The notes under the pieces: model-generated
Database searches by the model: none
Told to the model about the DNA's origin: nothing
Seen by the model: the letters and a program-made list of their open reading frames with translations, nothing else
Shown: one piece after another, positions 1 to 7,719 of the stretch
How the letters are laid out: every line of letters starts with the position of its first letter
How positions within the stretch are numbered: the stretch's first letter is position 1
Position numbers and translations under genes: made by a program
Assembly: GCA_049974825.1 (NCBI GenBank)
Contig: JBNGDJ010000078.1
Location: forward strand, 1 to 11,898
Direction of reading: 5' to 3'
DNA: 11,898 nucleotides
Source of the DNA: JBKHDT01 sp049974825
GTDB taxonomy: Bacteria; Pseudomonadota; Gammaproteobacteria; Halothiobacillales; Halothiobacillaceae

Positions 1-56
1 GGCAGGGCATCCGTGCCCTGCACGGGAAGGTCTGCATTCGTGCAGACCTTCCCTTA
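1..56 (+). repeat. Double-hairpin intergenic repeat, copy 1 (most complete)
   Basis: Two back-to-back perfect hairpins. The first is GCAGGGCA (2-9) pairing with TGCCCTGC (14-21) around a TCCG loop. The second is GGGAAGGTCTGCA (24-36) pairing with TGCAGACCTTCCC (41-53) around TTCG, and is followed by TTAA. Both loops fit the UNCG tetraloop pattern and both stems close with A-T next to the loop. Related copies lie at 2793-2823, 6172-6203 and 11451-11506 (reversed). It sits about 70 bases beyond the dnaX stop and may extend left of the window. It may be a REP-like mobile palindrome; a role as transcription terminator is possible, but no T-tract follows the stem. Confidence 0.8.
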
Positions 57-124
57 ACCACGCAGGGACCGATCAATTCCCGCCCCGTTCCATACCCTGC
101 TGCGGCCGCTGGCAAAAAGCTGCC

Positions 125-1801
125 CTACCCCGGCGGCTCTCCCTCGGTGGCGTCATCCACCCCGGCCAGCCGGAGCGATCCCTCGACCAGCTTTGCATCA
201 GCACCGGCCTTGAGCGCCTGGACACCGGGGCTCGACTCCAGCGTCTCCCGCGTGCGCTCACGCCGGGCCGCCTCGCGCATCACTCGCTGCTGCGCCGGGG
301 CTGCCGGAGCGGTTTCTCCCGCACGGCCGACCTCGACCCGGACCCGGCAGCCAAAGTAGTTCTCGCAGGCTTCGACGAGCCGGTTGCGCGCCCGCTCGGT
401 CAGGATGCCGGACTGGTCCGCCGCCAGTTCAAGCACCACCTGGTCGGCACTTCGCTCGCGGATGATGCAATGCTCGGCCAGACTCTTGAACGGCCCGCCC
501 AGCCCCAGCCTGGGAATGATCTCGTCCCATTGGCTTTCATCAACTTGGGTTTCATCGCCCGCCCGAACCTGCGGTGCTGCGGGCTTCTTCGACGCCGGGC
601 CGGACTCTGGCGCCGTCGCCGTGCGCGAATCGGTCGCTGCCGGTGCGGCGGCGGGTTTGGGTGCCGCGTGACGGGCAGGCGGACGGGTGGCCCTGCCGCC
701 CGAGGGCGCGCCGCCGGTGCCGGGCCGGAAGGCCAGCATGCGCAGCAGGGTCATCTCCAGGCCCGCGCGCGGGGAACTGGCATGGGGCAAGTCCCGCCGC
801 CCGGTGAGCGCAATCTGGTACCACAGCTGCAGGAGCTCGGGGTCGACCCGATCGGCCAGCGCGCGGCGACGGGCTTCCAGCGGATCCTCTCCCGCCTCGG
901 GCTGCGGCATGAACTGGCGGACCGCCAGCGTGTGCAGCAGATCCAGAAGCTGCGCGAGAATGCCGGCCGGGTCCGCTGCACTGGCCATCAGCGACTCCAG
1001 CGCTTCGAAAAGCGCCTCGGCATCCTCGCGCTCCAGTTGTTCCACAATGCCCAGCAGCGCCGACTCGTCAGTCAGACCCAGCATGTCCACCACGTTCTGC
1101 CGCCCGACCTCGCCACCGCCGAAGGCGATAGCCTGATCCAGCAGGCTCAGCGCATCCCGCATGCTGCCGTCAGCGGCCTCGGCCAGCGCATCCAGCCCGG
1201 GGCGCTCGAAAGGCACACCTTCCTGCTCGAGCACGTGGGCCAGGTGACCGGCAATCTGCAGAGCGGTGAGCGGACGCAGGTTGAACTGCAGGCAGCGCGA
1301 GAGCACGGTAACGGGCAGCTTCTGCGGATCGGTGGTCGCCAGCACGAACTTCACGTGGGCCGGGGGTTCTTCCAGCGTCTTGAGCAGTGCGTTGAAACTG
1401 GAGCCGGAGAACATGTGCACCTCGTCGATGAGATACACCTTGTAGCGTCCACGCACCGGCATGTAGGGAACATTTGCCAGCAGCTCCCGGGTCTCTTCGA
1501 CCCGTGTGCGCGACGCCGCATCGACCTCGATCATGTCGACATAGCGCCCCTCGTCGATCTCGACACAGGTCGTGCATTCACCACAGGGTTGCGAGCCCTC
1601 GCCGCGTTCGCAATTGAGCGACTTGGCGAAAATGCGCGCCAGGGTGGTCTTGCCGATTCCGCGCGTCCCCGTGAACAGGTAGGCATGGTGCAGCCGCCCG
1701 TTGTCCAGCGCGTTGACCAGCGCCTGCAGGACGTGCGTCTGCCCCACCATGTCGGCGAAACGCTTGGGGCGCCACTTGCGGGCCAGAACGGTGTAGCTCA
1801 T
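125..1801 (-). CDS. dnaX: DNA polymerase III subunit gamma/tau
   Basis: Clamp-loader ATPase subunit that loads the beta sliding clamp and, in its tau form, ties the loader to the polymerase core. The product is 558 residues. The N-terminal AAA+ domain has Walker A GTRGIGKT (45-52), a four-cysteine zinc module (C64, C73, C76, C79), Walker B ending LIDE (124-127) and the SRC arginine-finger motif (168-170). An Ala/Pro/Gly-rich linker at about 390-440 leads to a tau-type C-terminal domain ending in a VQAL...AKL...SLR stretch. I chose the ATG at 1801 because MSYTVLARKWRP is the conserved family start; the frame stays open to a TTG at 1897 but that extension looks unrelated. No clear Shine-Dalgarno precedes the ATG. 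The protein is shorter than E. coli tau (643 residues), mostly in the linker. I see no A-AAA-AAG type slippery site for making gamma. The stop is TAG. Confidence 0.97.
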   Translation of the reverse strand: MSYTVLARKWRPKRFADMVGQTHVLQALVNALDNGRLHHAYLFTGTRGIGKTTLARIFAKSLNCERGEGSQPCGECTTCVEIDEGRYVDMIEVDAASRTRVEETRELLANVPYMPVRGRYKVYLIDEVHMFSGSSFNALLKTLEEPPAHVKFVLATTDPQKLPVTVLSRCLQFNLRPLTALQIAGHLAHVLEQEGVPFERPGLDALAEAADGSMRDALSLLDQAIAFGGGEVGRQNVVDMLGLTDESALLGIVEQLEREDAEALFEALESLMASAADPAGILAQLLDLLHTLAVRQFMPQPEAGEDPLEARRRALADRVDPELLQLWYQIALTGRRDLPHASSPRAGLEMTLLRMLAFRPGTGGAPSGGRATRPPARHAAPKPAAAPAATDSRTATAPESGPASKKPAAPQVRAGDETQVDESQWDEIIPRLGLGGPFKSLAEHCIIRERSADQVVLELAADQSGILTERARNRLVEACENYFGCRVRVEVGRAGETAPAAPAQQRVMREAARRERTRETLESSPGVQALKAGADAKLVEGSLRLAGVDDATEGEPPG

Positions 1802-1944
1802 GGGTTTGGGGCTATGGGCTGCTCGAAGCTGAGAGGGCAAGAAACCGTGAAGACTGAGGGCTGTGTTCAGGCAGGGCACGGATACCTTGCCTGACAACCG
1901 GAAGTCGGCGCGACCCCGGGATGGGGCCGCAGGCCGGGTTGTTG

Positions 1945-2059
<115 letters not shown>

Positions 2060-2071
2060 ATGGTCAAGCAA

Positions 2072-2088
2072 TCTGCCCTTTCGGCAGA
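2072..2088 (-). terminator. Possible hairpin terminator between the yqhA-like gene and ffs
   Basis: On the minus strand UCUGCC pairs with GGCAGA around a GAAAG loop, 66 bases past the stop of the yqhA-like gene, followed by the imperfect T-rich TTGCTT. The stem has only six pairs and the T-tract is broken, so this is a weak call. It also lies where the ffs promoter should be. Confidence 0.25.
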
Positions 2089-2153
2089 AAGCGAGGGCGA
2101 AAGGCTACCATGAAAGCCGCCCGGCGAGGAAACCGTGCGCGCTTATCCAGCCG

Positions 2154-2720
2154 TTACTTGCCGCCCTTGCTCGCGATCCGGTCGGTGACGGCGTACAGGA
2201 CACCGGAGAGCACAAAGGTCAGGTGAATGCCGACCATCCAGGCCATTTCGCGGTCGGTCAACTCGTCCACCGCCATGAAGGCCTTGAGCAGTTCAATGCC
2301 CGAAATCGCCACGATCGAACCGATGACCTTGATCTTGAGATCGGCAAAGCCGATATGCCCCATCCAGTCCGGCCGGTCACGGTGACTGTGCAAATCCTCC
2401 ATCTTGGAGACAAAGTTCTCGTAGCCCGAGAAGATAATGATGATCAGCAGGTTCATGATCAGCGCGATATCCACCAAAGACAGTACGCCGATAATGATCT
2501 CGCTGCCGGTGGCCGAGCCGATGTTGAGGGTCAGCCCCCAGATCTCCTTGCCGAACTTGACCAGCATCAAAAGCATGGCCAGCACCAGTCCGAGGTAGAC
2601 CGGCGCCATCAGCCAGCGGGAACTGAAGATCAGGCCCTCGAAGCGCGATTCGATGACATTGTGACGAGCCGGCAGTGACGGGCGCGGCTGGGGATCGTTC
2701 TTTTGCTCGGGACTGTCCAC
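2154..2720 (-). CDS. yqhA: YqhA family (UPF0114) inner-membrane protein
   Basis: A 188-residue integral membrane protein of the YqhA/UPF0114 family, whose biochemical role is not established. Family blocks are visible in order: SRWLMAPVYLGL (34-45) in the first membrane segment (about 36-56), SLVDIAL and the hallmark FSGYENFVS (97-105) after the second (about 75-97), SIVAISGIELL (135-145), and IHLTFVLSG (165-173) in the last. E. coli YqhA is about 164 residues; the extra length here is mostly a polar, proline-rich N-terminal tail (about 1-25). The start is GTG at 2720, supported by AGGAG five bases upstream. It lies between ffs and the NDUFA9-like gene on the same strand, with a 100-base gap holding repeat copy 2, so joint transcription is uncertain. 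Confidence 0.92.
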   Translation of the reverse strand: MDSPEQKNDPQPRPSLPARHNVIESRFEGLIFSSRWLMAPVYLGLVLAMLLMLVKFGKEIWGLTLNIGSATGSEIIIGVLSLVDIALIMNLLIIIIFSGYENFVSKMEDLHSHRDRPDWMGHIGFADLKIKVIGSIVAISGIELLKAFMAVDELTDREMAWMVGIHLTFVLSGVLYAVTDRIASKGGK

Positions 2721-2774
2721 GGGATCTCCTGACAGAAATCATGTGCTTGAAAGAATCACGGCTATGGGCGCGAC

Positions 2775-2789
2775 GGCGTGCATCACGCC
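2775..2789. repeat. Short perfect hairpin beside repeat copy 2
   Basis: GGCGTG (2775-2780) pairs with CACGCC (2784-2789) around a CAT loop, three bases before repeat copy 2. This repeats the two-hairpin layout of copy 1, though the sequence differs. It may be part of the same element or a local 5' leader structure of the yqhA-like gene. Confidence 0.4.
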
Positions 2790-2792
2790 CAA

Positions 2793-2823
2793 GGAAACTC
2801 TGCATTCGTGCAGAGATTCCTTA
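2793..2823 (+). repeat. Intergenic palindromic repeat, copy 2
   Basis: GGAAACTCTGCA and TGCAGAGATTCC pair, with one A-A mismatch, around a TTCG loop, followed by TTAA as in copy 1. It fills the gap between the end of the NDUFA9-like gene and the start of the yqhA-like gene. The flanking TTA (2821-2823), read on the minus strand, is the TAA stop of the NDUFA9-like gene, so the repeat edge overlaps coding sequence. Confidence 0.75.
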
Positions 2824-3723
2824 ACGCAGATACCGAGGCGCAACGGTTTCCAGGGGCGTCGGCTGACGCGGGCAGCCTTCGTCGCAGACACTGGGCGTCT
2901 GCAGGGAACCGTAGTTGTCGCGGCTGAACGGCTTGCCCGGCGCCAGCTCCAGCAACCGGGCCTGCAGGCGGGCCGCCCAGTCGGGCAAGCCAATCACCCG
3001 TCTCGGATGACCGATCACCTCGGAGGTATAGCGGACCAGCTCGTCGAGCCGGTAATCCTTCGGGCCGCAGAGATCCAGCCGTGCCCCGTAGCTGGCAATG
3101 TCATCCAGGCTGTCATGGAAGCGATCAGCCACGTCACCCACGTACACCGGGGCGAACCGGGCGTCGGCACAGGCCAGCGGGAACACGCCGGGCATCAGCC
3201 GGATCAAGCCGGCAAAACGGTTAAGGAAGCTGTCACCCGGCCCGAAAATGACCGACGGACGGAAACTGGTCACGGCAATGCCATGCTGGCGGCCGAACTC
3301 GTGCGCCATGTCCTCGGCCTCGCCCTTGGTGCGCAGGTAGTGACTGGTGCCGCCCACGGCCTGCGCCTTGAGGGCGCTCATGTGCAGGTAGCGGGCAACG
3401 CCGGTTCGCTCCACGGCGGTCAGAATCGTGGCAGTCAAGTCCACGTGCGCCCGGCGAAAGCCCTGGCCGTCGTGACCACGCTCATTGAGAATGCCCACCA
3501 GGTTGATCACCGCATCATGCCCTTCGACCAGCCGGGCCATGGCCTCGTCATCATAGGACTCAATCCGGACCAGCCGAACCCCGGGATAAAGCTTCATGTC
3601 CCCGTGCCGCTCCACGAAACGCGTGGGCAGCGTGACCCGGATGCCGGCCCGGGTCAGCCTGCCGACCAGATGATGGCCCACAAACCCCGTGCCCCCGAAG
3701 ATCACTGTTGAACGGTGTCGCAC
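2821..3723 (-). CDS. NAD(P)-binding oxidoreductase, complex I NDUFA9-like (atypical extended SDR)
   Basis: A 300-residue Rossmann-fold protein resembling the bacterial group named after complex I subunit NDUFA9, atypical extended short-chain dehydrogenases whose substrate is generally unknown. The nucleotide-binding motif GGTGFVG is at 10-16, the VINLVGIL strand at 72-79, a serine at 116, a YxxxK pair at Y129-K133, and FRPSVIFGPGD at 154-164. Ser/Tyr/Lys spacing is compatible with an active SDR site. The start is GTG at 3723: it gives the expected short N-terminus and has AGGAGG five bases upstream. The longer frame up to 3903 runs back across the divergent promoter region and is not convincing. 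No other complex I gene is in view, so a respiratory role is not supported by context. The stop codon falls in repeat copy 2. Confidence 0.88.
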   Translation of the reverse strand: MRHRSTVIFGGTGFVGHHLVGRLTRAGIRVTLPTRFVERHGDMKLYPGVRLVRIESYDDEAMARLVEGHDAVINLVGILNERGHDGQGFRRAHVDLTATILTAVERTGVARYLHMSALKAQAVGGTSHYLRTKGEAEDMAHEFGRQHGIAVTSFRPSVIFGPGDSFLNRFAGLIRLMPGVFPLACADARFAPVYVGDVADRFHDSLDDIASYGARLDLCGPKDYRLDELVRYTSEVIGHPRRVIGLPDWAARLQARLLELAPGKPFSRDNYGSLQTPSVCDEGCPRQPTPLETVAPRYLR

Positions 3724-3878
3724 GCAAGCCTCCTGTACAATCCAATACCCGGCCCGTCTGTCGCGGGGCACGGGAAAAACCGCCGATTTTCTTTTCGCGC
3801 CGGGCGCCCCGGCAGATCGTCTGCGGGGGCGGAGCACGGGCGCTCCAAATATGTACCACAGCAGCAACAGGTATGCCC
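3724..3878. promoter_or_regulatory. Divergent intergenic region between NDUFA9-like and aldehyde dehydrogenase genes
   Basis: This 155-base stretch separates two outward-facing genes and should hold promoters for both. Visible features are a perfect AGGAGG ribosome site for the left gene, a GGAGC/GCTCC dyad (3833-3848), and an AT-rich AAATATGTA (3848-3856) that could be a -10 region for the plus-strand gene. I could not pick convincing -35/-10 pairs on either strand. Confidence 0.4.
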
Positions 3879-5252
3879 ATGTCTTTCGTATCGCGCAATC
3901 CATACGACGGTGCCGAGCTGGCCCGTTTTCCCGCCTGGTCGGCCGAACGGATTGACCAGGCGATTGCAGCTGCGGCGAAAAGCCAGCCCCAGTGGGCGGC
4001 GCGTCCGCTGCATGAGCGCTGCCTGTACCTGCGCAGGCTGGCGGTAGTGCTGCGCGGCGAACGCGAAGCGCTCGCCACCCTCGCCACAGGCGAGATGGGC
4101 AAGCGGCTGGTCGAAGCGCGCGCGGAGGTCGACAAGTGCGCCCTGCTCTGCGAGCACTATGCCACGGAGGCCGAGAAACTGCTGGCCGACGAAGTGATCG
4201 AGACGGACGCGGCCCGCAGTCTCGTCCGGGTGCATCCCCTGGGCACCGTGCTGGCCGTCATGCCCTGGAACTTTCCCTTCTGGCAGGTCTTCCGCTGCGC
4301 GGTTCCGGCACTGCTGGCCGGCAACGCCGTGCTGCTCAAGCATGCTGCCAACGTGCCCCAGTGCGCACTGGCCATCGAACGGCTGTTTCACGAGGCCGGG
4401 ATCGACGAACCCCTGTTTGCCACGCTGATGATCCGCGCCGACCAGGTGGCCGGCGTGATTCGTGACCCCCGGGTGCAGGCCGTGTCGCTGACCGGCTCGG
4501 AACAGGCCGGGCGCCAGGTCGCCGCCGTGGCCGGCGAGGCACTCAAGCCCTCGCTGCTGGAGCTGGGCGGGTCGGATGCCTTCGTGGTCCTGGAGGATGC
4601 CCCGATAGAGCACACGGTTTCCCAGGCGCTGGCCTCGCGGTTCCAGAACAACGGCCAGAGCTGCATTGCAGCCAAGCGCTTCATCGTGCTTGACGCGGTG
4701 GCCGAAGAGTTCGTCTCCAGGCTGGCCGCAGGCGCTGCCGAACTGCTGCCTGGCGACCCCATGGACCCGGACTGTCGACTCGGCCCTCTTGCGCGGCCGG
4801 ATTTGCGCGACGAACTGCACGAGCAGGTCACGGACGCCGTCAAGCAAGGAGCCAGTCTGCTCTGTGGTGGTGCCCCCACGCCGGAAAGCCATGCCGGATA
4901 CCCGGCCACCGTACTGGATGGGGTCACAGCCGACATGCGGGCCTGGGACGAGGAACTGTTCGGCCCGGTGGCCTCGATCATCCGTGTGCCGGACGAGGAA
5001 ACCGCAATCGAGGCGGCGAACGCCACCCGCTTCGGACTGGGCGGTAGCGTCTGGACCGCCGACGCACAGCGGGGCGCGCGCCTGGCCAGCCGGCTCGCCT
5101 GCGGCTGCGCCTTCGTCAACGGCATGGTGCGGTCGGACCCGAGACTGCCCTTTGGCGGCATCCGGGATTCCGGCTATGGCCGCGAACTCGGCAAACCCGG
5201 CCTGACCGCCTTCGCCAACCTGCAGACACTCTGGATCGGGCGGGACGCTTGA
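3879..5252 (+). CDS. NAD(P)-dependent succinate-semialdehyde dehydrogenase-type aldehyde dehydrogenase
   Basis: A 457-residue aldehyde dehydrogenase that oxidises an aldehyde, probably succinate semialdehyde, to the acid in the cytoplasm. It belongs to the compact Sad/GabD1-like branch of about 455 residues. Catalytic residues are in place: N131 in MPWNFPFW, E228 in LELGGSD, C262 in NNGQSCIAAKRF; E and C are 34 apart, as is usual in the superfamily. The C-terminal FGGIRDSGYGRELG block is typical. Two ATGs are six bases apart (3873 and 3879). I prefer 3879 because the AGG of AACAGG sits seven bases upstream of it, but only one base from the first. The substrate is inferred from family resemblance and no GABA or putrescine genes are nearby. 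The stop TGA overlaps the TTG start of the next gene. Confidence 0.92.
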   Translation: MSFVSRNPYDGAELARFPAWSAERIDQAIAAAAKSQPQWAARPLHERCLYLRRLAVVLRGEREALATLATGEMGKRLVEARAEVDKCALLCEHYATEAEKLLADEVIETDAARSLVRVHPLGTVLAVMPWNFPFWQVFRCAVPALLAGNAVLLKHAANVPQCALAIERLFHEAGIDEPLFATLMIRADQVAGVIRDPRVQAVSLTGSEQAGRQVAAVAGEALKPSLLELGGSDAFVVLEDAPIEHTVSQALASRFQNNGQSCIAAKRFIVLDAVAEEFVSRLAAGAAELLPGDPMDPDCRLGPLARPDLRDELHEQVTDAVKQGASLLCGGAPTPESHAGYPATVLDGVTADMRAWDEELFGPVASIIRVPDEETAIEAANATRFGLGGSVWTADAQRGARLASRLACGCAFVNGMVRSDPRLPFGGIRDSGYGRELGKPGLTAFANLQTLWIGRDA

Positions 5253-6160
5253 CGCTGTTCGGCATTCGCCCGGGCCTGGCCTTCTGGCTGGTGGTGGCCG
5301 TCTGGGCGACGACCCCGCTGACCATCAACTGGAGTGTCGACGGGCTCAGTCCGCTCTGGGGGCTGGCCGGAAGACTCTGGCTCGGACTGGCAGTCGCGCT
5401 GCCCCTTCTGATGCTGGTCATGCGGCGCCCGCTGCCGCTGGACCGGTCCGCACTGCGGGTCTATGCCGCCGCCGCGCTGGGCATCTTCGGCACCATGATT
5501 CTGGTCTACCATGCCGCAGTACATATACCGAGCGGCGTTCTGGCCGTGGTCTTCGGGCTGGTGCCGATCATGACGTCCATCCTGGCCACGCTTTTTCTCA
5601 GCGAGCGCACCCTGACACCGCTGCGCATCGCCGGCATGATGCTGGCCCTGGCTGGACTGGCCCTGGTATTCCGGGATCAACTCACACTGGCCCCCGGCGC
5701 CTGGCTGGGCGTGCTCGCCGTCGCCGCCGCCACGCTCGTCCACGCCAGCAGCACCGTGCTGGTCAAACGCCAGGGCGACACGCTGGACGGAATGACGGTG
5801 ACCACCGGCGCGTTGCTGCTGACCGCTCCGCTGCTGCTCGGGCTGGTGCTTGTCCTTGAACCGCAGATCCCTGCGCTTCCTCCCTGGAGAACCCTGGCTG
5901 CGGTTGCCTGGCTGGGGATTGCCGGCTCGGTGGTCGGCTTCATGCTGTATTTTCACGCCCTGCGTCACCTGCCGGCCAGCCGACTGGGGCTGATCCCGCT
6001 GATGACGCCGGTACTTGCCCTGGTGCTGGCCACTCTGCTCAACGGCGAGCGCTTTCCACCCGCCACCTGGGCAGGCTTCGCCGCGGTGATCGGCGGCCTC
6101 GCCCTGCACGAGTCGCCCCACCTGCGGCGCTGGTGGCCGCACAAGCCCCATCGCTGGTAA
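5249..6160 (+). CDS. DMT superfamily (EamA) transporter
   Basis: A 303-residue polytopic membrane protein of the drug/metabolite transporter superfamily. Two EamA repeats are visible, about residues 10-135 and 150-290, together about ten hydrophobic segments. Family signatures include WATTPL near residue 20, HIPSGVLAVVFGLVPIMT in the first repeat, and the matching LRHLPASRLGLIPLMTPV in the second, each followed by a short acidic/basic turn (LSERTLTP, LNGERFPP). The start is TTG at 5249, whose last two bases begin the preceding gene's TGA, so translational coupling is likely; a G-rich GGGCGGG lies just upstream. The substrate cannot be read from sequence; pairing with the dehydrogenase hints at export or uptake of a related metabolite, which is only inference. 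The C-terminus ends in a basic His/Arg/Trp-rich tail. Confidence 0.9.
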   Translation: MTLFGIRPGLAFWLVVAVWATTPLTINWSVDGLSPLWGLAGRLWLGLAVALPLLMLVMRRPLPLDRSALRVYAAAALGIFGTMILVYHAAVHIPSGVLAVVFGLVPIMTSILATLFLSERTLTPLRIAGMMLALAGLALVFRDQLTLAPGAWLGVLAVAAATLVHASSTVLVKRQGDTLDGMTVTTGALLLTAPLLLGLVLVLEPQIPALPPWRTLAAVAWLGIAGSVVGFMLYFHALRHLPASRLGLIPLMTPVLALVLATLLNGERFPPATWAGFAAVIGGLALHESPHLRRWWPHKPHRW

Positions 6161-6171
6161 TCTCATCCTCT

Positions 6172-6203
6172 GGAAAATTCCGCACAGTGCAGAGATTCCC
6201 TGA
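6172..6203 (+). repeat. Intergenic palindromic repeat, degenerate copy 3
   Basis: The right arm TGCAGAGATTCCC matches copy 2, and the left arm GGAAAATTCCGCA is a diverged partner, with the TTCG loop shortened. It lies 11 bases after the transporter stop in the 115-base gap before the protoporphyrinogen oxidase gene. It looks like a decayed member of the same family. Confidence 0.6.
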
Positions 6204-6275
6204 CATTCGACGAACCATTGCCCGACATGCCGGTCCTGATCCGGTCTTTCAAGCGCATTTGCAACCGAGCCAACC

Positions 6276-7667
6276 ATGAATACCCAAACCACATCTTCCA
6301 GCGACATCCTTGTGATCGGCGGCGGCATTTCCGGCCTGGTCACGGCCTGGCAGCTTCGCGAGCAGGGGCTGTCGGTGTCCGTACTCGAAGCGGAGGACAG
6401 GCCGGGGGGCAATATGCGCAGCTTCCGGGAGGACGGCTGGCTGATCGAGGGTGGGCCGAACAGCACGCTGGAAAATGATGCGGCCCTGACGGGCCTGATC
6501 GACGAGCTGGGCATTCGCCCGCGGGTCCGGGAAGCCAACAAGGTCTCGAACAAGCGCTTCGTGGTCAAACGCGGCGAGGTGATCGCCCTGCCGACCTCAC
6601 CGGCAGCACTGCTGAGCAATCCGCTGTTCTCCTACAAGGACATCATGCGCCTGACCGGGGAACCGTTCGTCGGGCGATGTGACCGCGAGGAAACCATTGC
6701 CGAGTTCGTTCGGCGCCGGCTCGGGCAGGGTTTTCTGGACTGGGCCATCGACCCCTTCGTTTCAGGTGTCTACGCCGGCGATCCGAACCGGCTCTCGGTT
6801 CGCGCCGCCACCCCGAAAATCCACGCGCTTGAGGCGGAGTACGGATCGCTGATTCACGGCGCCTTCAAGCGGATGCGACAAAAGCGCAAGGCGGGCAAGG
6901 AAGCCGATGGCGGGCTGCAAACCATGCCCACGGGCCGCATGATCAGCTTCGACTCCGGGATGGGCCTGCTGCCCGAGACGCTGGCCACGACCCTGGGAGA
7001 GTGTCTGATGACCGGTCAGGCCGCCGCATCGCTACAGCGCGGGGAGGCAGGCGACTGGCTTGTCACCACCCGGCAGGGGCAGGCCTTCCGTGCCGGGCGG
7101 GTGGTGCTGGCCACGCCGGCGCAGGCGACTGCCGATCTTCTGGAACCGCTGGATCCTCAGGCGGCCAGGCTGATCCGGGAGATCGTGTACCCCCCCGTTG
7201 CCTCGGTGGCGCTGGGCCTGCGCGAAAGCCAGGTCGAACATCCACTGGATGGGTTTGGCATGCTGATTCCCTCGCGGGAGGGGCGGCGGACACTGGGCGC
7301 GCTGTTCAATTCCAGCCTGTTTCCGGCACGGGCACCTGACGGTCATGTCCTGCTCACCGCCTTTATCGGCGGGCGCAGGCAACCCGAGGCAGCCGAAGGA
7401 GACGACCAGACCCTGATCAACCGGGTCATGCAGGATCTGTCGGCTCTGCTGGGCATTCTGGGTGACCCCGTCCGCGCACGCGTAACCCGCTGGCCGCGGG
7501 CCATTCCGCAGTACGAACTCGGTCACCTGGAACGACTGGAACAGATTGATCGGCGCCTGGAGGCGCTGCCCGGCCTGAGTTGCCGGGCCAACTGGCGCGA
7601 CGGGATTTCAGTGGTCGACTGCGTGAAAAATGCCCGCGGCCACGCGCAGGCACTGGCAAACGCCTGA
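6276..7667 (+). CDS. hemG: Protoporphyrinogen oxidase, HemY-type flavoprotein
   Basis: FAD enzyme that oxidises protoporphyrinogen IX to protoporphyrin IX with oxygen, the penultimate step of heme synthesis. The 463 residues match the family length. The FAD site is VIGGGISGL (13-21) followed by the acidic EAEDRPGGNMRS (38-49), then GGPNSTLEN (59-67), a family hallmark. A later FDSGMGLLPETLA block and the C-terminal CRANWRDGISVVDCVKNA complete the amine-oxidase-like fold. It is the oxygen-dependent HemY class, often annotated hemG, and not the small flavodoxin-like HemG of E. coli. The ATG at 6276 gives a nine-residue polar lead before the Rossmann strand; only a weak CGAG ribosome site precedes it. 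No other heme gene is nearby. It converges on moaA with a 52-base gap. Confidence 0.93.
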   Translation: MNTQTTSSSDILVIGGGISGLVTAWQLREQGLSVSVLEAEDRPGGNMRSFREDGWLIEGGPNSTLENDAALTGLIDELGIRPRVREANKVSNKRFVVKRGEVIALPTSPAALLSNPLFSYKDIMRLTGEPFVGRCDREETIAEFVRRRLGQGFLDWAIDPFVSGVYAGDPNRLSVRAATPKIHALEAEYGSLIHGAFKRMRQKRKAGKEADGGLQTMPTGRMISFDSGMGLLPETLATTLGECLMTGQAAASLQRGEAGDWLVTTRQGQAFRAGRVVLATPAQATADLLEPLDPQAARLIREIVYPPVASVALGLRESQVEHPLDGFGMLIPSREGRRTLGALFNSSLFPARAPDGHVLLTAFIGGRRQPEAAEGDDQTLINRVMQDLSALLGILGDPVRARVTRWPRAIPQYELGHLERLEQIDRRLEALPGLSCRANWRDGISVVDCVKNARGHAQALANA

Positions 7668-7697
7668 GACCGCATCCGCGTCCCGACCGACAATGCC

Positions 7698-7715
7698 GGC
7701 CGAAATGACCCGGCC
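7698..7715. terminator. Possible terminator between convergent hemG and moaA
   Basis: GGCCG (7698-7702) pairs with CGGCC (7711-7715) around an eight-base loop, followed on the plus strand by CCTTTC. It sits in the 52-base gap between two convergent genes, where a terminator is expected. The stem is short and no clean T-tract follows on either strand. Confidence 0.25.
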
Positions 7716-7719
7716 CCTT

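Noticed and set aside
470..1894. 474-codon open frame on the plus strand opposite dnaX
   Set aside because: It is antisense to a strongly supported dnaX, has no ribosome site or known motif, and its composition reflects GC-rich codon bias on the other strand.
1802..1897. N-terminal extension of dnaX to TTG 1897
   Set aside because: The added 32 residues are not family-like and the conserved start MSYTVLARKW is at the ATG.
3873..3878. Alternative ATG two codons upstream of the aldehyde dehydrogenase start
   Set aside because: The AGG that could act as ribosome site is only one base from it but well spaced for 3879.
3702..4892. 396-codon minus-strand frame opposite the aldehyde dehydrogenase
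   Set aside because: It is low-complexity antisense translation of a gene with intact catalytic motifs on the plus strand.
5174..6619. 481-codon open frame on the minus strand across the aldehyde dehydrogenase, transporter and hemG genes
   Set aside because: It spans parts of three well-supported genes and an intergenic repeat, is rich in Gln/Arg/Gly/His with no domain, and is a shadow frame.
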